A stretch of 64,000 nucleotides of DNA from Saccharococcus thermophilus (GTDB taxonomy: Bacteria; Bacillota; Bacilli; Bacillales; Anoxybacillaceae). The notes beneath the pieces were generated by a model. That model made no database searches. It was not told where the DNA came from and saw only the letters and a list, made by a program, of their open reading frames with translations. Both the position numbers and the translations under genes were made by a program. Positions 17,550 through 26,829 of the stretch are shown piece by piece (the stretch's first letter is position 1; each line of letters opens with the position of its first letter). The stretch is from positions 930,001 to 994,000 of the forward strand of contig NZ_JAASRS010000001.1 in assembly GCF_011761475.1 (NCBI RefSeq), in the 5' to 3' direction.

Positions 17550-17746
17550 GGAAATATCCCCCCTCTATTCTAAATCCATTTCAGAGATACCCTATCTATC
17601 TTACATTACACAAAATTCTTGACGGTACCCGTTCAGACAACAAAGGTATATAAAAATAAATCATGAGAAACCATTCAAAAAATAAGAAAAAAGTCTTGGA
17701 TTAATCAACTAAAAGGGGCATCGTGAAATTAGTTTTGTCCAGATAA

Positions 17747-17786
17747 GCTGCCTCGCGTTCATTGAGCGGGAGGCAGTTTGCTTTTA
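17747..17786 (+). terminator. Hairpin before the helicase operon
   Basis: AAGCTGCCTC pairs with GAGGCAGTTT after a 14-base loop region, followed by TTGCTTTTA. It probably insulates the restriction operon from upstream transcription. The gap 17615-17891 holds no gene. Confidence 0.4.
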
Positions 17787-17891
17787 TTGGATAGGTTGGC
17801 AGGAAGATTCGACCGCTTTTCGACAAAATTCAACAATATTATTCTTGTTATTTTAGTAAAATAGGATTATGTCATTAATGGTTGAAGGAGC

Positions 17892-20800
17892 ATGGATCGC
17901 ATGGGATCTAAAGGAATGATTGACAATAAGCAGAGTGGTTTAGTGGGGGATGTTTTAAAAGAATATATAACCAAAGGAAGTAAACTGTCGATTGCCGCGG
18001 CACATTTGACATTATATGCGTTTGTGGAGCTGAAAAAAGAGCTATCACAACTCGATGAATTCCGTTTCATTTTCACAGAGCCTGCCTTTGTGCGCGGAGA
18101 CCGTGCGTTAAAAGGACTAATGGAGAAAAATGAAGCGGCACTGTATGGAGTGGAAGAAGAACGAAAATATAAAGTAGAGTTAAATCAAGCATACATAGCC
18201 AAAGAATTAGCGAAATGGCTGAAGCGAAAAGCACAAATTAAATCAGTCAACAATCAGCGCATTCAAGGCGGTTTGTATCATGTCAAAAACAACGATGGAA
18301 CGCAAATCGGCCTAATCGGCGGTGCGCCGTTTTCCAGCCCTGGGCTAGGGTACAGCAACTCTTCCAATATTTATATTAATCATATTGTCGACGATGAGGA
18401 GTCAAATACCCAGCTGCTTCGTCAGTTTGACGTCATTTGGCAAGATGAACAAGCGCTACAAGATGTGAAAGACGAAATATTGCGGCGCTTGGAAGTGATG
18501 TATAAAGAAAATTCACCGGAGTTCATTTACTTCGTGACGCTCTACAATCTATTTAAAGGCTTCTTGCAAGATGCGAAAAACTACGAATCGCTACAAACAA
18601 GAACGGGATTTGAAAATACGGTCATTTGGAACAAACTCTACGATTTTCAGCGCGATGGGGTAATTGGCGCCATCAATAAAATTGAAACGTATGGGGGATG
18701 CATCATCGCCGACAGCGTCGGGCTCGGAAAAACGTTTGAGGCGTTAGCTGTCATTAAATATTATGAACTGCGCAATCATCGCGTTCTTGTGCTGGCACCA
18801 AAAAAATTGAGGGAAAACTGGGCTATTTACCGTTTAAACGATAAACGCAACATTTTAGCGGAAGACCGCTTTTCCTATGACTTGCTCAACCATACCGATT
18901 TATCGCGTGAGCGCGGATATAGCGGCGATATTAATTTGGAACATGTGAACTGGGGAAATTATGACCTAGTCGTTATCGATGAATCGCACAACTTTCGCAA
19001 TAATGATCCGCGCAACGATCGAGTGACGAGATATTCCCGCTTGATGAACGACATTATTAAAGCGGGAGTGAAAACGAAAGTGTTAATGCTTTCTGCCACT
19101 CCTGTCAATAATAAGCTCGATGATTTAAAAAATCAGATAGCATTCATTACGGAAGGAAATGACAAGGCGCTAGCGGAAACGGCGAACATCAAAAGCATTA
19201 GCCAAACGATCCGCCGCGCACAGTCGCAGTTCAACAAATGGAGCAATCTTCCTGAAGAAGAGCGGACTACTGAGCGGTTGTTAGATATGCTAAACTGGGA
19301 TTATTTCACCTTGCTTGACTCATTAACAATCGCCCGTTCTCGCCGCCATATCGAAAAATATTACAATGTGAATGCGATCGGCTCGTTTCCGACCCGCCTG
19401 AAGCCAATCAATATTAAAGAAACGATTGACGCCAAAGATGAATTTCCGCCGCTCGAGAAAATCAATAATGAAATATTGCGGTTGCGATTGGCGGTATATT
19501 CGCCGATGCAATATATTTTGCCGCATAAAAAGGCCGTTTATAGCGAAAAGTACGATACGAAAGTAGCAAACGGAAGAATTTTTAAACAAACCGACCGGGA
19601 AAATAACCTTGTCTATTTAATGAAGTCCAACTTGTTGAAACGATTAGAAAGCAGCATTCATTCCTTTTCTTTAACATTGGAAAACATCATTCATCAGATT
19701 GATTCGCACATTCAAAAAATCGATCAATATGACCCGAAAAACGAAACGATCGGAGATATTAACGATATAGATATGGAAGATCCAGACTTAGAAGATGCGT
19801 TAATTGGCTCGAAAGTGAAAATTTTCATCAAAGATATGGACTTAATCCGCTGGAAGCAAGATTTATTATATGACCGCGAAATTTTAGCGAAGTTGCTTGT
19901 CCAAGCGCGAAAAGTAACGCCAGAGCGTGATAAAAAATTATTGGCATTGAAAAAAGTCATTCAAAACAAAATTGAGAATCCGATTAACGGCCAAAACAAG
20001 AAATTGCTGATTTTTACCGCGTTTGCGGATACGGCGAAATATTTATATGAAAACTTGCACAAGTGGATTTATCGCCATTTTGGTTTGCACTCCGCCGTTG
20101 TAACTGGCTCGGATCATCCAAAGACAACATTAAAAATGAAAAAAGTCGATTTTAATAATGTCCTAATGAACTTTTCACCTATTTCGAAAGAACGGGCAAA
20201 AGTGATGCCCGAGATGAAAGAGGAAATTGACATACTGATCGCTACCGACTGTATTTCCGAAGGGCAAAACTTGCAAGACTGCGATTATCTCGTTAACTAT
20301 GATATCCATTGGAATCCGGTCCGTATTATTCAACGTTTTGGTCGTATCGATCGGATTGGCAGCAAAAATGAACGAATTCAACTCGTTAACTTCTGGCCAT
20401 CGATAGAACTTGATGAATATATTAATCTCGTCAACAGGGTAAAAGACCGAATGACCATTCTTGATATTTCTTCCACCGGAGAAGAAAATGTCATTGCCGA
20501 CAACAGCAATGAAATGAAAGATTTGGAATACCGCCGCAAACAGCTCGAAAAACTGCAAAACGAAGTCATTGATCTAGAGGACATTTCCGGAAACATTTCT
20601 TTAACCGATTTTACGTTAGACGACTTCCGCATGGATTTATTAAATTTCATGAAGGAACATAAAGAAGCCGTAGAAAAAGCGCCACTAGGGCTTTTTAGCA
20701 TTACCGTGAATAAAAACGAAAAGCTAAAAGACGAAATTCAACCTGGGGTTATTTTCTGTCTAAAACAAATCGATCACGTTGCATCATCAAACGAACAAAA

Positions 20801-21146
20801 CGCGCTCCATCCATATTATTTAGTGTACGTGCGGGAAGACGGTACGGTGTTGTATAACCATGTCCACGTAAAGAAAATTTTAGATTTATACCGTTCGCTA
20901 TGCAACGGAAAAAAAGAAGTGGAATGGGATTTATACGAAACGTTTTACCAAGAAACGAAAAACGGAAAAGACATGGGGCGATATAAGGCGCTGCTGGAAA
21001 AAGCGGTAGAAGATATCGTTGGAAAAATCGATCAGCAAATAACGCTGAACATATTTAGCCTCGGAAGCTTGGACAGCTTAGTGACGAACGCGATTACGAG
21101 TTTGCAAGACTTTGAAATTATCTCTTATCTTATCATTAAAGGGTGA
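17892..21146 (+). CDS. SNF2-type helicase with N-terminal PLD-like domain
   Basis: A 1084-residue protein. Residues 1-170 resemble a phospholipase D-like domain (GSKLSIAAAHLTLYAF); a complete HxK pair is not obvious. The helicase core has Walker A ADSVGLGKT at about 273-281, DESH at 363-366, motif III LSATPVNN and motif VI QRFGRIDRIG at about 814-823. The ATG follows GAAGGAGC. The stop overlaps the DUF4391 start by four bases, followed by mod and res, so it is the first gene of a four-gene defence operon. I infer a DNA or RNA translocase supporting the modification-restriction pair. Confidence 0.88.
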   Translation: MDRMGSKGMIDNKQSGLVGDVLKEYITKGSKLSIAAAHLTLYAFVELKKELSQLDEFRFIFTEPAFVRGDRALKGLMEKNEAALYGVEEERKYKVELNQAYIAKELAKWLKRKAQIKSVNNQRIQGGLYHVKNNDGTQIGLIGGAPFSSPGLGYSNSSNIYINHIVDDEESNTQLLRQFDVIWQDEQALQDVKDEILRRLEVMYKENSPEFIYFVTLYNLFKGFLQDAKNYESLQTRTGFENTVIWNKLYDFQRDGVIGAINKIETYGGCIIADSVGLGKTFEALAVIKYYELRNHRVLVLAPKKLRENWAIYRLNDKRNILAEDRFSYDLLNHTDLSRERGYSGDINLEHVNWGNYDLVVIDESHNFRNNDPRNDRVTRYSRLMNDIIKAGVKTKVLMLSATPVNNKLDDLKNQIAFITEGNDKALAETANIKSISQTIRRAQSQFNKWSNLPEEERTTERLLDMLNWDYFTLLDSLTIARSRRHIEKYYNVNAIGSFPTRLKPINIKETIDAKDEFPPLEKINNEILRLRLAVYSPMQYILPHKKAVYSEKYDTKVANGRIFKQTDRENNLVYLMKSNLLKRLESSIHSFSLTLENIIHQIDSHIQKIDQYDPKNETIGDINDIDMEDPDLEDALIGSKVKIFIKDMDLIRWKQDLLYDREILAKLLVQARKVTPERDKKLLALKKVIQNKIENPINGQNKKLLIFTAFADTAKYLYENLHKWIYRHFGLHSAVVTGSDHPKTTLKMKKVDFNNVLMNFSPISKERAKVMPEMKEEIDILIATDCISEGQNLQDCDYLVNYDIHWNPVRIIQRFGRIDRIGSKNERIQLVNFWPSIELDEYINLVNRVKDRMTILDISSTGEENVIADNSNEMKDLEYRRKQLEKLQNEVIDLEDISGNISLTDFTLDDFRMDLLNFMKEHKEAVEKAPLGLFSITVNKNEKLKDEIQPGVIFCLKQIDHVASSNEQNALHPYYLVYVREDGTVLYNHVHVKKILDLYRSLCNGKKEVEWDLYETFYQETKNGKDMGRYKALLEKAVEDIVGKIDQQITLNIFSLGSLDSLVTNAITSLQDFEIISYLIIKG

Positions 21147-21913
21147 GAGCGGTGGCTGGATTCACATTTTATGCTAGAATAGGGCTGGACGATAAAGTCC
21201 GCCCTTTACATAAGAAGTTGGATAAAAAAATGTTTTACGATTTTGCCGATTTAACGAAAAAGGAAAAAGACTATATTACGAAATACGTCGATCGGATCGA
21301 GCTAACGTATTTACTGACTCCGAGTGTGGTGAATATCCAGCCATTCATCAATGAGGATTACCATTACGAAGGAGTTATGTTTATCACGATTCGATTAAGG
21401 CAGGAAACGAAAGATGCCCACCTTTCTGTCATTGGCGAAATTATCCAAGGAGCATTGCCAAATCCTGTCGTCATCGTGTTTGAAAAAGAAGGAAATATTC
21501 AGGTTGGTACGTGTTTAAAGCGATTAAACAAAATCGATAAGACGCAAGTCGTTTTGGAAGAATTTGCGTATACTCCGTGGTTTTCATCCGACAGTGACGA
21601 TGAAATGGTTCGGCGATTCATCGATGCGGTTCACATAACAGCGCTATCTTTTTCCCACTTCTTTCGGTTTTATCAAGACATTCATATCGCGGTACAGGCG
21701 TTTCAGCACGTGAAAGCGGTAGGCGCGTTTTACATCGCTACCGACGAAGAATCGCGACAGCTAATCGCGCAAATTGAACAGGCCGAAGCAGAAATTGCGA
21801 AATGGAAAAACAAAATTAAAAAAGAAACGCAATTTAACCGGAAAGTAGAGTACAACATGAAAATTCAACAGCTAACGAAGCAAATCGAGCAATGGAAACA
21901 ACAATTGCGATGA
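21143..21913 (+). CDS. DUF4391-family protein
   Basis: A 256-residue protein matching the DUF4391 family by size, context and the N-terminal FTFYARIGLDDKVRPLHKKLD segment. The C-terminal 50 residues form a charged coiled coil (QIEQAEAEIAKWKNKIKKE). The GTG start overlaps the helicase stop in GTGA; a second GTG at 21152 is an alternative. DUF4391 genes recur between PLD-helicases and type III mod genes; their biochemical role is unknown to me. I infer a complex-forming subunit or specificity factor. Confidence 0.75.
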   Translation: MRAVAGFTFYARIGLDDKVRPLHKKLDKKMFYDFADLTKKEKDYITKYVDRIELTYLLTPSVVNIQPFINEDYHYEGVMFITIRLRQETKDAHLSVIGEIIQGALPNPVVIVFEKEGNIQVGTCLKRLNKIDKTQVVLEEFAYTPWFSSDSDDEMVRRFIDAVHITALSFSHFFRFYQDIHIAVQAFQHVKAVGAFYIATDEESRQLIAQIEQAEAEIAKWKNKIKKETQFNRKVEYNMKIQQLTKQIEQWKQQLR

Positions 21914-21926
21914 AAGGGGAAGCACA

Positions 21927-23735
21927 ATGGAAAAACTAGATGGAAAATCGATGGATATTGTAAAAGCGAACATCGAGGCGTTAAAGCAACTATTCCCAGA
22001 AGTGGTCACCGAAGAAAAAATCGATTTTGAAAAACTAAAACTGATTCTTGGGGAAGAGATCGAAACACGCAATGAAAAATATGAATTTACATGGCACGGC
22101 AAAACACAGGCAATGAAACTCGCACAAACGCCATCTACTGGCACGCTGCGGCCGGATAAAGCATCCAGCAAAAACTGGGCTACGACCGAAAACCTTTATA
22201 TTGAAGGCGACAACCTCGAAGTATTGAAGCTGTTGCAAAAATCGTATTTCGGAAAGATTAAAATGATCTATATCGACCCGCCATATAATACAGGGAAGGA
22301 TTTTGTGTACAAAGATGATTTCCGTGATAATATCAAAAATTACAAAGAAATCACGCAACAGACGACAAAAGCGAACACAGAAACGAGCGGGAGATTTCAT
22401 ACCGATTGGCTGAATATGATGTATCCGCGGTTAAAGTTGGCACGGAATTTGTTGAGAGAGGATGGAGTTATACTAATAAGTATTAACGATTCAGAGATTA
22501 CTAATCTAAAAAAATTGTGTGAAGAAATTTTTGGAGAAGAAAATCATATTTGCGATTTTGTTTGGCAAAATAAAAAGGGTGGAGGAAACGATTCAAAGTT
22601 TATTGCAGTTGAGCATGAGTATATTGTCGTGTTTGCAAAAAATTTAAATGTGCTCCCTCCTTTCTTTGAAGCATATTCTGAAGAATATTTAAAACGATAC
22701 AAAGAAGAAGACGAAAAAGGAAAGTTTTATTGGGATACATTTAAAAGAAAATCAGGAAAGCAATATTATCCAATTACTTGTCCAGATGGAACAGTATTGG
22801 AATATGATGAATATGGAAATAAGATTAGTTGGTTAAGATCGCAAGATAGATTTTATAAAGATTTAGAAGAGGGAGAAATCCGATTTGTTAAAACTGAAAA
22901 TGGCTGGTCGGTTCAATTTAAACAAAGATTACCAAAAGGAAAAAAGCCTAGAAGCATTTTGGATGATAAAGGAAACACTAGTACTGGAGCAGAGGAAGTT
23001 TTCAATCTTTTTAACCGCCATGTGTTCTCCAATCCAAAACCTGTTGAATTAATTAAATATTTTATTGAATTTTTAACTGATGATAACGATATTATTTTAG
23101 ATTTTTTTAGTGGTTCAGCCACTACTGCCCATTCAGTAATATTGTCGAATGCAAAATCAACAAGTCGAAAAAATAAATTTATATTGGTTCAGTTGCCGGA
23201 AATACTCAAAGAAAATGACGAAGCGTATAAAGCCGGTTATAAAAACATTTGTGAAATCGGCAAAGAACGCATCCGACGCGCGGGCGAGAAAATCGTTCAG
23301 GAAACGGGAAAAACGGATTTAGATATCGGCTTTAAAGTGTTTAAGCTCGATTCTTCGAACGTGAAAACATGGGATCCTGATTTCGACAACTTGGAGCAAA
23401 CCCTTTTCGATTTGCAGGATAACATTAAAGAAGACCGCACGAAAGAAGATTTGTTGTATGAGATTTTACTGAAAATCGGCCTGCCGCTCACCACACCGAT
23501 TGAAGAAATTGATTATAACGGCAAAACGATTTATAACGTTGCCTATGGTTCCGTGTTAGTATGTTTAGAAGATGACATCGATTTGGATATCGTTCAGGAG
23601 ATGTTGAAATATCAATCCGAGCATATGCCGCCGAAAGTCATTTTCAAAGAGTCTGGCTTTATTAGCGACGCCGTGAAAACGAACGCGATTCAAACATTGA
23701 AAAAGCACGGAATCACGGATGTTAGGAGTGTGTAA
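21927..23735 (+). CDS. Type III restriction-modification methyltransferase (Mod)
   Basis: A 602-residue beta-class N6-adenine methyltransferase. The catalytic motif IV DPPY is at residues 117-120 and precedes the SAM-binding motif I LDFFSGSA at 391-398, the order typical of type III Mod. The region between them is the target-recognition domain. The ATG follows AAAGGGGAAG, 13 bases after the DUF4391 stop. DNA for roughly residues 172-425 (22440-23200) is visibly richer in A and T than both flanks, which suggests a swapped recognition domain. Mod alone should protect the host; with Res it forms the nuclease. Confidence 0.93.
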   Translation: MEKLDGKSMDIVKANIEALKQLFPEVVTEEKIDFEKLKLILGEEIETRNEKYEFTWHGKTQAMKLAQTPSTGTLRPDKASSKNWATTENLYIEGDNLEVLKLLQKSYFGKIKMIYIDPPYNTGKDFVYKDDFRDNIKNYKEITQQTTKANTETSGRFHTDWLNMMYPRLKLARNLLREDGVILISINDSEITNLKKLCEEIFGEENHICDFVWQNKKGGGNDSKFIAVEHEYIVVFAKNLNVLPPFFEAYSEEYLKRYKEEDEKGKFYWDTFKRKSGKQYYPITCPDGTVLEYDEYGNKISWLRSQDRFYKDLEEGEIRFVKTENGWSVQFKQRLPKGKKPRSILDDKGNTSTGAEEVFNLFNRHVFSNPKPVELIKYFIEFLTDDNDIILDFFSGSATTAHSVILSNAKSTSRKNKFILVQLPEILKENDEAYKAGYKNICEIGKERIRRAGEKIVQETGKTDLDIGFKVFKLDSSNVKTWDPDFDNLEQTLFDLQDNIKEDRTKEDLLYEILLKIGLPLTTPIEEIDYNGKTIYNVAYGSVLVCLEDDIDLDIVQEMLKYQSEHMPPKVIFKESGFISDAVKTNAIQTLKKHGITDVRSV

Positions 23736-23738
23736 CCG

Positions 23739-26693
23739 ATGAAGCTGAAGTTTATCGCGGACTTGGATTATCAAAAGCGGGCGATTGATTCCGTTGTGCA
23801 AATTTTTAAAGGGCAAGAAATGAGCCAGTCCAACTTCACCGTTTCGTATGGACCAAACGCGGGAATGATTCAAACGGATTTAGGCGTAGGGAATCGTTTA
23901 GACCTTACGCCGGAAGAAATTTTAAAAAACGTGCAGGACATTCAAATGAAAAACGGCCTGCCGCGCAGTGAGCGGCTTGATGGCATGCATTTTACCGTTG
24001 AAATGGAGACAGGTACGGGGAAGACATATGTCTATTTACGGACGATTTACGAATTGCATAAACATTACGGATTTACGAAATTTGTCATTGTTGTTCCGTC
24101 CGTGGCGATTCGCGAAGGGGTGTACAAGTCGCTGCAAATTACGAGGGACCATTTTAATGAACTGTATGACCATACGCCGGTTGAGTACTTTATTTACGAC
24201 TCGCAAAAACTGGATCAAGTCCGTAACTTTGCGACAGCGACAACGATTCAAATCATGATTATTAATATTGACGCGTTCCGAAAAAGCTTTGAAGACCCTG
24301 ATAAAGAAGATAAAGCGAACGTTATCCACCGTCCGAACGACCGTTTGAATGGCTATCGACCAATCGAATTTATTCAACAGACAAACCCGATTGTTATTAT
24401 CGACGAACCGCAAAGCGTCGATACGACGCCGAAATCAAAAGAAGCAATCGCTTCGCTCCATCCGCTTTGCACACTGCGCTACTCGGCGACGCATGTGGAA
24501 AAATATAATATGGTGTATCGCCTCGATGCAGTCGACGCGTATAATCAAAAACTCGTCAAAAAAATTGAAGTCATGTCCGTTCGTTCCGAGCCGTCTTTTA
24601 ACGTACCGTATATAAAACTAATCGAGGTAAAGGAAGGAAAAGCGAAGATCGAATTGGACGTCGAATCGCGCGGAAAGGTGAAACGGACGACGAAAACGGT
24701 GAAATACGGAGACGATTTGTACGATATTTCCGGGGAGCGCGAATTGTATCGCGGTTATATCGTCGAGCAGATTGATTGGACGGAAGGGAACGAAGCGATC
24801 GAAATCAATGGCTACCGCTTGCAAATTGGAGAAGCGATCGGCGATTTGGACGACGATGCGATCAGACGGTATCAAATCCGCAAAACGATCGAAGAGCATT
24901 TGAACAAAGAGCTGCAGCTTCGCCGCCGCGGCATTAAAGTATTAAGCCTTTTCTTTATCGACAAAGTCGCCCATTACCGCGATTATGATAAAGACGGCAA
25001 TCCGATTAAAGGAAAATATGCGGTGATGTTTGAGGAAGAATATAAGAATTTGATCCAAAAACCGAAATACCGCCAACTCTGGGACGACCCAGGCATTGAT
25101 CCGGACGTAGAAAAAGCACACAACGGGTATTTCGCGCAAGACAAAAAGGGTCGTCTGAAAGATACAAAAGGAAATACGGAAGCAGACACCGATGTGTACA
25201 ACCTTATTATGAAAGACAAAGAACGGCTGCTTAGCCTCAATGAGCCGCTTCGCTTTATTTTCTCTCATTCGGCGCTTCGTGAAGGATGGGATAACCCTAA
25301 CGTCTTTCAAATTTGCACGTTGAAAGACTCCGCAGGAACGTACGTATCGAGACGCCAAGAAATCGGACGCGGATTGCGTCTGGCTGTCAACCAAAACGGG
25401 GAGCGTGTGCAGGACTATCATATCAACACGCTAACGGTCATGGCGAACGAATCGTACGAAGAGTTTGTTGCGACGCTGCAAAAAGAAATCGAAGAAGAAA
25501 CAGGAGTCAAATTCGGCAAAATCGAAAAACATATATTTGCTAAACTCGTCTATGTCGACGAGAAGACGGAAGAGCCGGTGCAAATAGGCTATGACTTATC
25601 GGTAAAATTATATGAAGAATTAAAACAAAACGGTTATATTGACAAGCATAGCATGGTCACCTCTGAATTAAAGAAAGCGATAGAAAACTATGACTTGCGC
25701 TTAAGCGCGGAGTTTCAACCATGGCTTCCGGCGATCGTAAAAGAAATAAAACGCCACTTGCAAGCATTGCCGATCAAAGACGCGACCAAAAAACAAAAAG
25801 TGAAATTAAATATGTCCGTATTCAATCAGGAAGAATTCAGACAGTTATGGGACAAAATCAAATATAAAACGGTCTATTCCGTCGATTTCGACAGTGAACA
25901 ATTGATTCAAAAGTGTATTGAAAGCATTCAAACGATGCCGCGCATTGAGAAAATTCGCATTTTAAGCCGCAAGGGAAAAGTTGAAATCGACCGCATGACA
26001 GGAGTACAGGCGCAAACGGTAAGCGAAAGCGTCGAAGATTACGTCAGCTTGCACCATACGCTTCCAGATGTCATTACCGAACTGCAAAACCGCACCAATT
26101 TAACGCGGAAGACGATCGTCCGTATTTTAACCGGCTGCAAGCGGCTAGAGGATTTCAAAAACAATCCGCAAAAATTTATCGAAGAAGTAACAAAGATCAT
26201 CCAGCGTGAAATGAAGCAGCTGTTAAAAGACGGAGTGAAATATTATAAAATCGGAGACGATGCGTATTATGCGGTGGAGCTATTCCAAAACGAAGAGCTG
26301 CTTGCTTACTTGAATGACAACGCTATTCCGAGCGAAAAGTCGCTGTTTGACCATATCGTCTATGATTCAGATGTGGAAGAGCGTTTTGCCCGACGCTTTG
26401 AGAACGACGAAAAAGTAAAAGTATATGTAAAGCTGCCAAGCTGGTTTAAAATTGACACGCCGATTGGCGCCTACAACCCTGACTGGGCGCTTGTCATTGA
26501 GAAAGACGGGGAAGAAAAGCTGTACTTCGTCCTTGAGACGAAAGGACAGGAATGGGAAGGAGAATTGCGTCCGGGCGAATCGGCAAAAATCGCGTTTGCC
26601 CGCAAACACTTTGAAGCAATTGGCACGGATATTGAGTTTGTCGGCCCGGAGAATGATGTGGAGGCGTTTATGCTGCGGGCGGTTAACCGTTAA
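23739..26693 (+). CDS. Type III restriction enzyme (Res)
   Basis: A 984-residue helicase-nuclease starting three bases after mod. Walker A is EMETGTGKTY near 88-97; the Walker B box is IDEPQS at 221-226, as usual for Res; motif VI is RRQEIGRGLRL. The C-terminal PD-(D/E)XK nuclease is complete: Asp915 in NPDWA, Glu933 and Lys935 in LETKG. Type III Res translocates or slides from an unmodified site and cuts near a second, head-to-head site. All motifs are intact, so the system is probably functional. Confidence 0.93.
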   Translation: MKLKFIADLDYQKRAIDSVVQIFKGQEMSQSNFTVSYGPNAGMIQTDLGVGNRLDLTPEEILKNVQDIQMKNGLPRSERLDGMHFTVEMETGTGKTYVYLRTIYELHKHYGFTKFVIVVPSVAIREGVYKSLQITRDHFNELYDHTPVEYFIYDSQKLDQVRNFATATTIQIMIINIDAFRKSFEDPDKEDKANVIHRPNDRLNGYRPIEFIQQTNPIVIIDEPQSVDTTPKSKEAIASLHPLCTLRYSATHVEKYNMVYRLDAVDAYNQKLVKKIEVMSVRSEPSFNVPYIKLIEVKEGKAKIELDVESRGKVKRTTKTVKYGDDLYDISGERELYRGYIVEQIDWTEGNEAIEINGYRLQIGEAIGDLDDDAIRRYQIRKTIEEHLNKELQLRRRGIKVLSLFFIDKVAHYRDYDKDGNPIKGKYAVMFEEEYKNLIQKPKYRQLWDDPGIDPDVEKAHNGYFAQDKKGRLKDTKGNTEADTDVYNLIMKDKERLLSLNEPLRFIFSHSALREGWDNPNVFQICTLKDSAGTYVSRRQEIGRGLRLAVNQNGERVQDYHINTLTVMANESYEEFVATLQKEIEEETGVKFGKIEKHIFAKLVYVDEKTEEPVQIGYDLSVKLYEELKQNGYIDKHSMVTSELKKAIENYDLRLSAEFQPWLPAIVKEIKRHLQALPIKDATKKQKVKLNMSVFNQEEFRQLWDKIKYKTVYSVDFDSEQLIQKCIESIQTMPRIEKIRILSRKGKVEIDRMTGVQAQTVSESVEDYVSLHHTLPDVITELQNRTNLTRKTIVRILTGCKRLEDFKNNPQKFIEEVTKIIQREMKQLLKDGVKYYKIGDDAYYAVELFQNEELLAYLNDNAIPSEKSLFDHIVYDSDVEERFARRFENDEKVKVYVKLPSWFKIDTPIGAYNPDWALVIEKDGEEKLYFVLETKGQEWEGELRPGESAKIAFARKHFEAIGTDIEFVGPENDVEAFMLRAVNR

Positions 26694-26707
26694 TAATGCA
26701 TTTACAG

Positions 26708-26758
26708 GAGGCTGTCCCAAAAGGTGGTAAAACGACCTTTTGAGGCCAGCTTTTTTTT
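26708..26758 (+). terminator. Terminator of the restriction operon
   Basis: CCCAAAAGGT and ACCTTTTGAGG form a stem around GGTAAAACG, extended by GCTG/CAGC and followed by a T run. GAGGCTGTCCCAAAAG also resembles the outer end of some insertion sequences, so it may have been co-opted. Confidence 0.7.
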
Positions 26759-26829
26759 ATTGAATGCTCTCTCCTCTCTTTTTCCTTTCCAGCATTTGTG
26801 GCATACTATAGTCAAAGAGGAGGGGCAAT

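Larger units (their letters stand above)
16212..17614 (+). mobile_element. IS256-family insertion sequence
   Basis: A single transposase gene lies between imperfect inverted ends. The outer TTTGTGTAAAG at 16212 faces CTTACATTACACAAA ending at 17614, and the inner GGTAGGGTATTCTCTGA near 16248 faces TCAGAGATACCCTATC near 17581. I see no clear target duplication, so one flank may have been rearranged. Between the MazG stump and this element (16027-16211) I see no gene. Confidence 0.8.

Noticed and set aside
17892-26693. Possible BREX or DISARM system
   Set aside because: No PglX, PglZ, BrxC or DrmA/B-like gene is present; the Mod-Res pair with DPPY and DEPQ motifs fits type III restriction.
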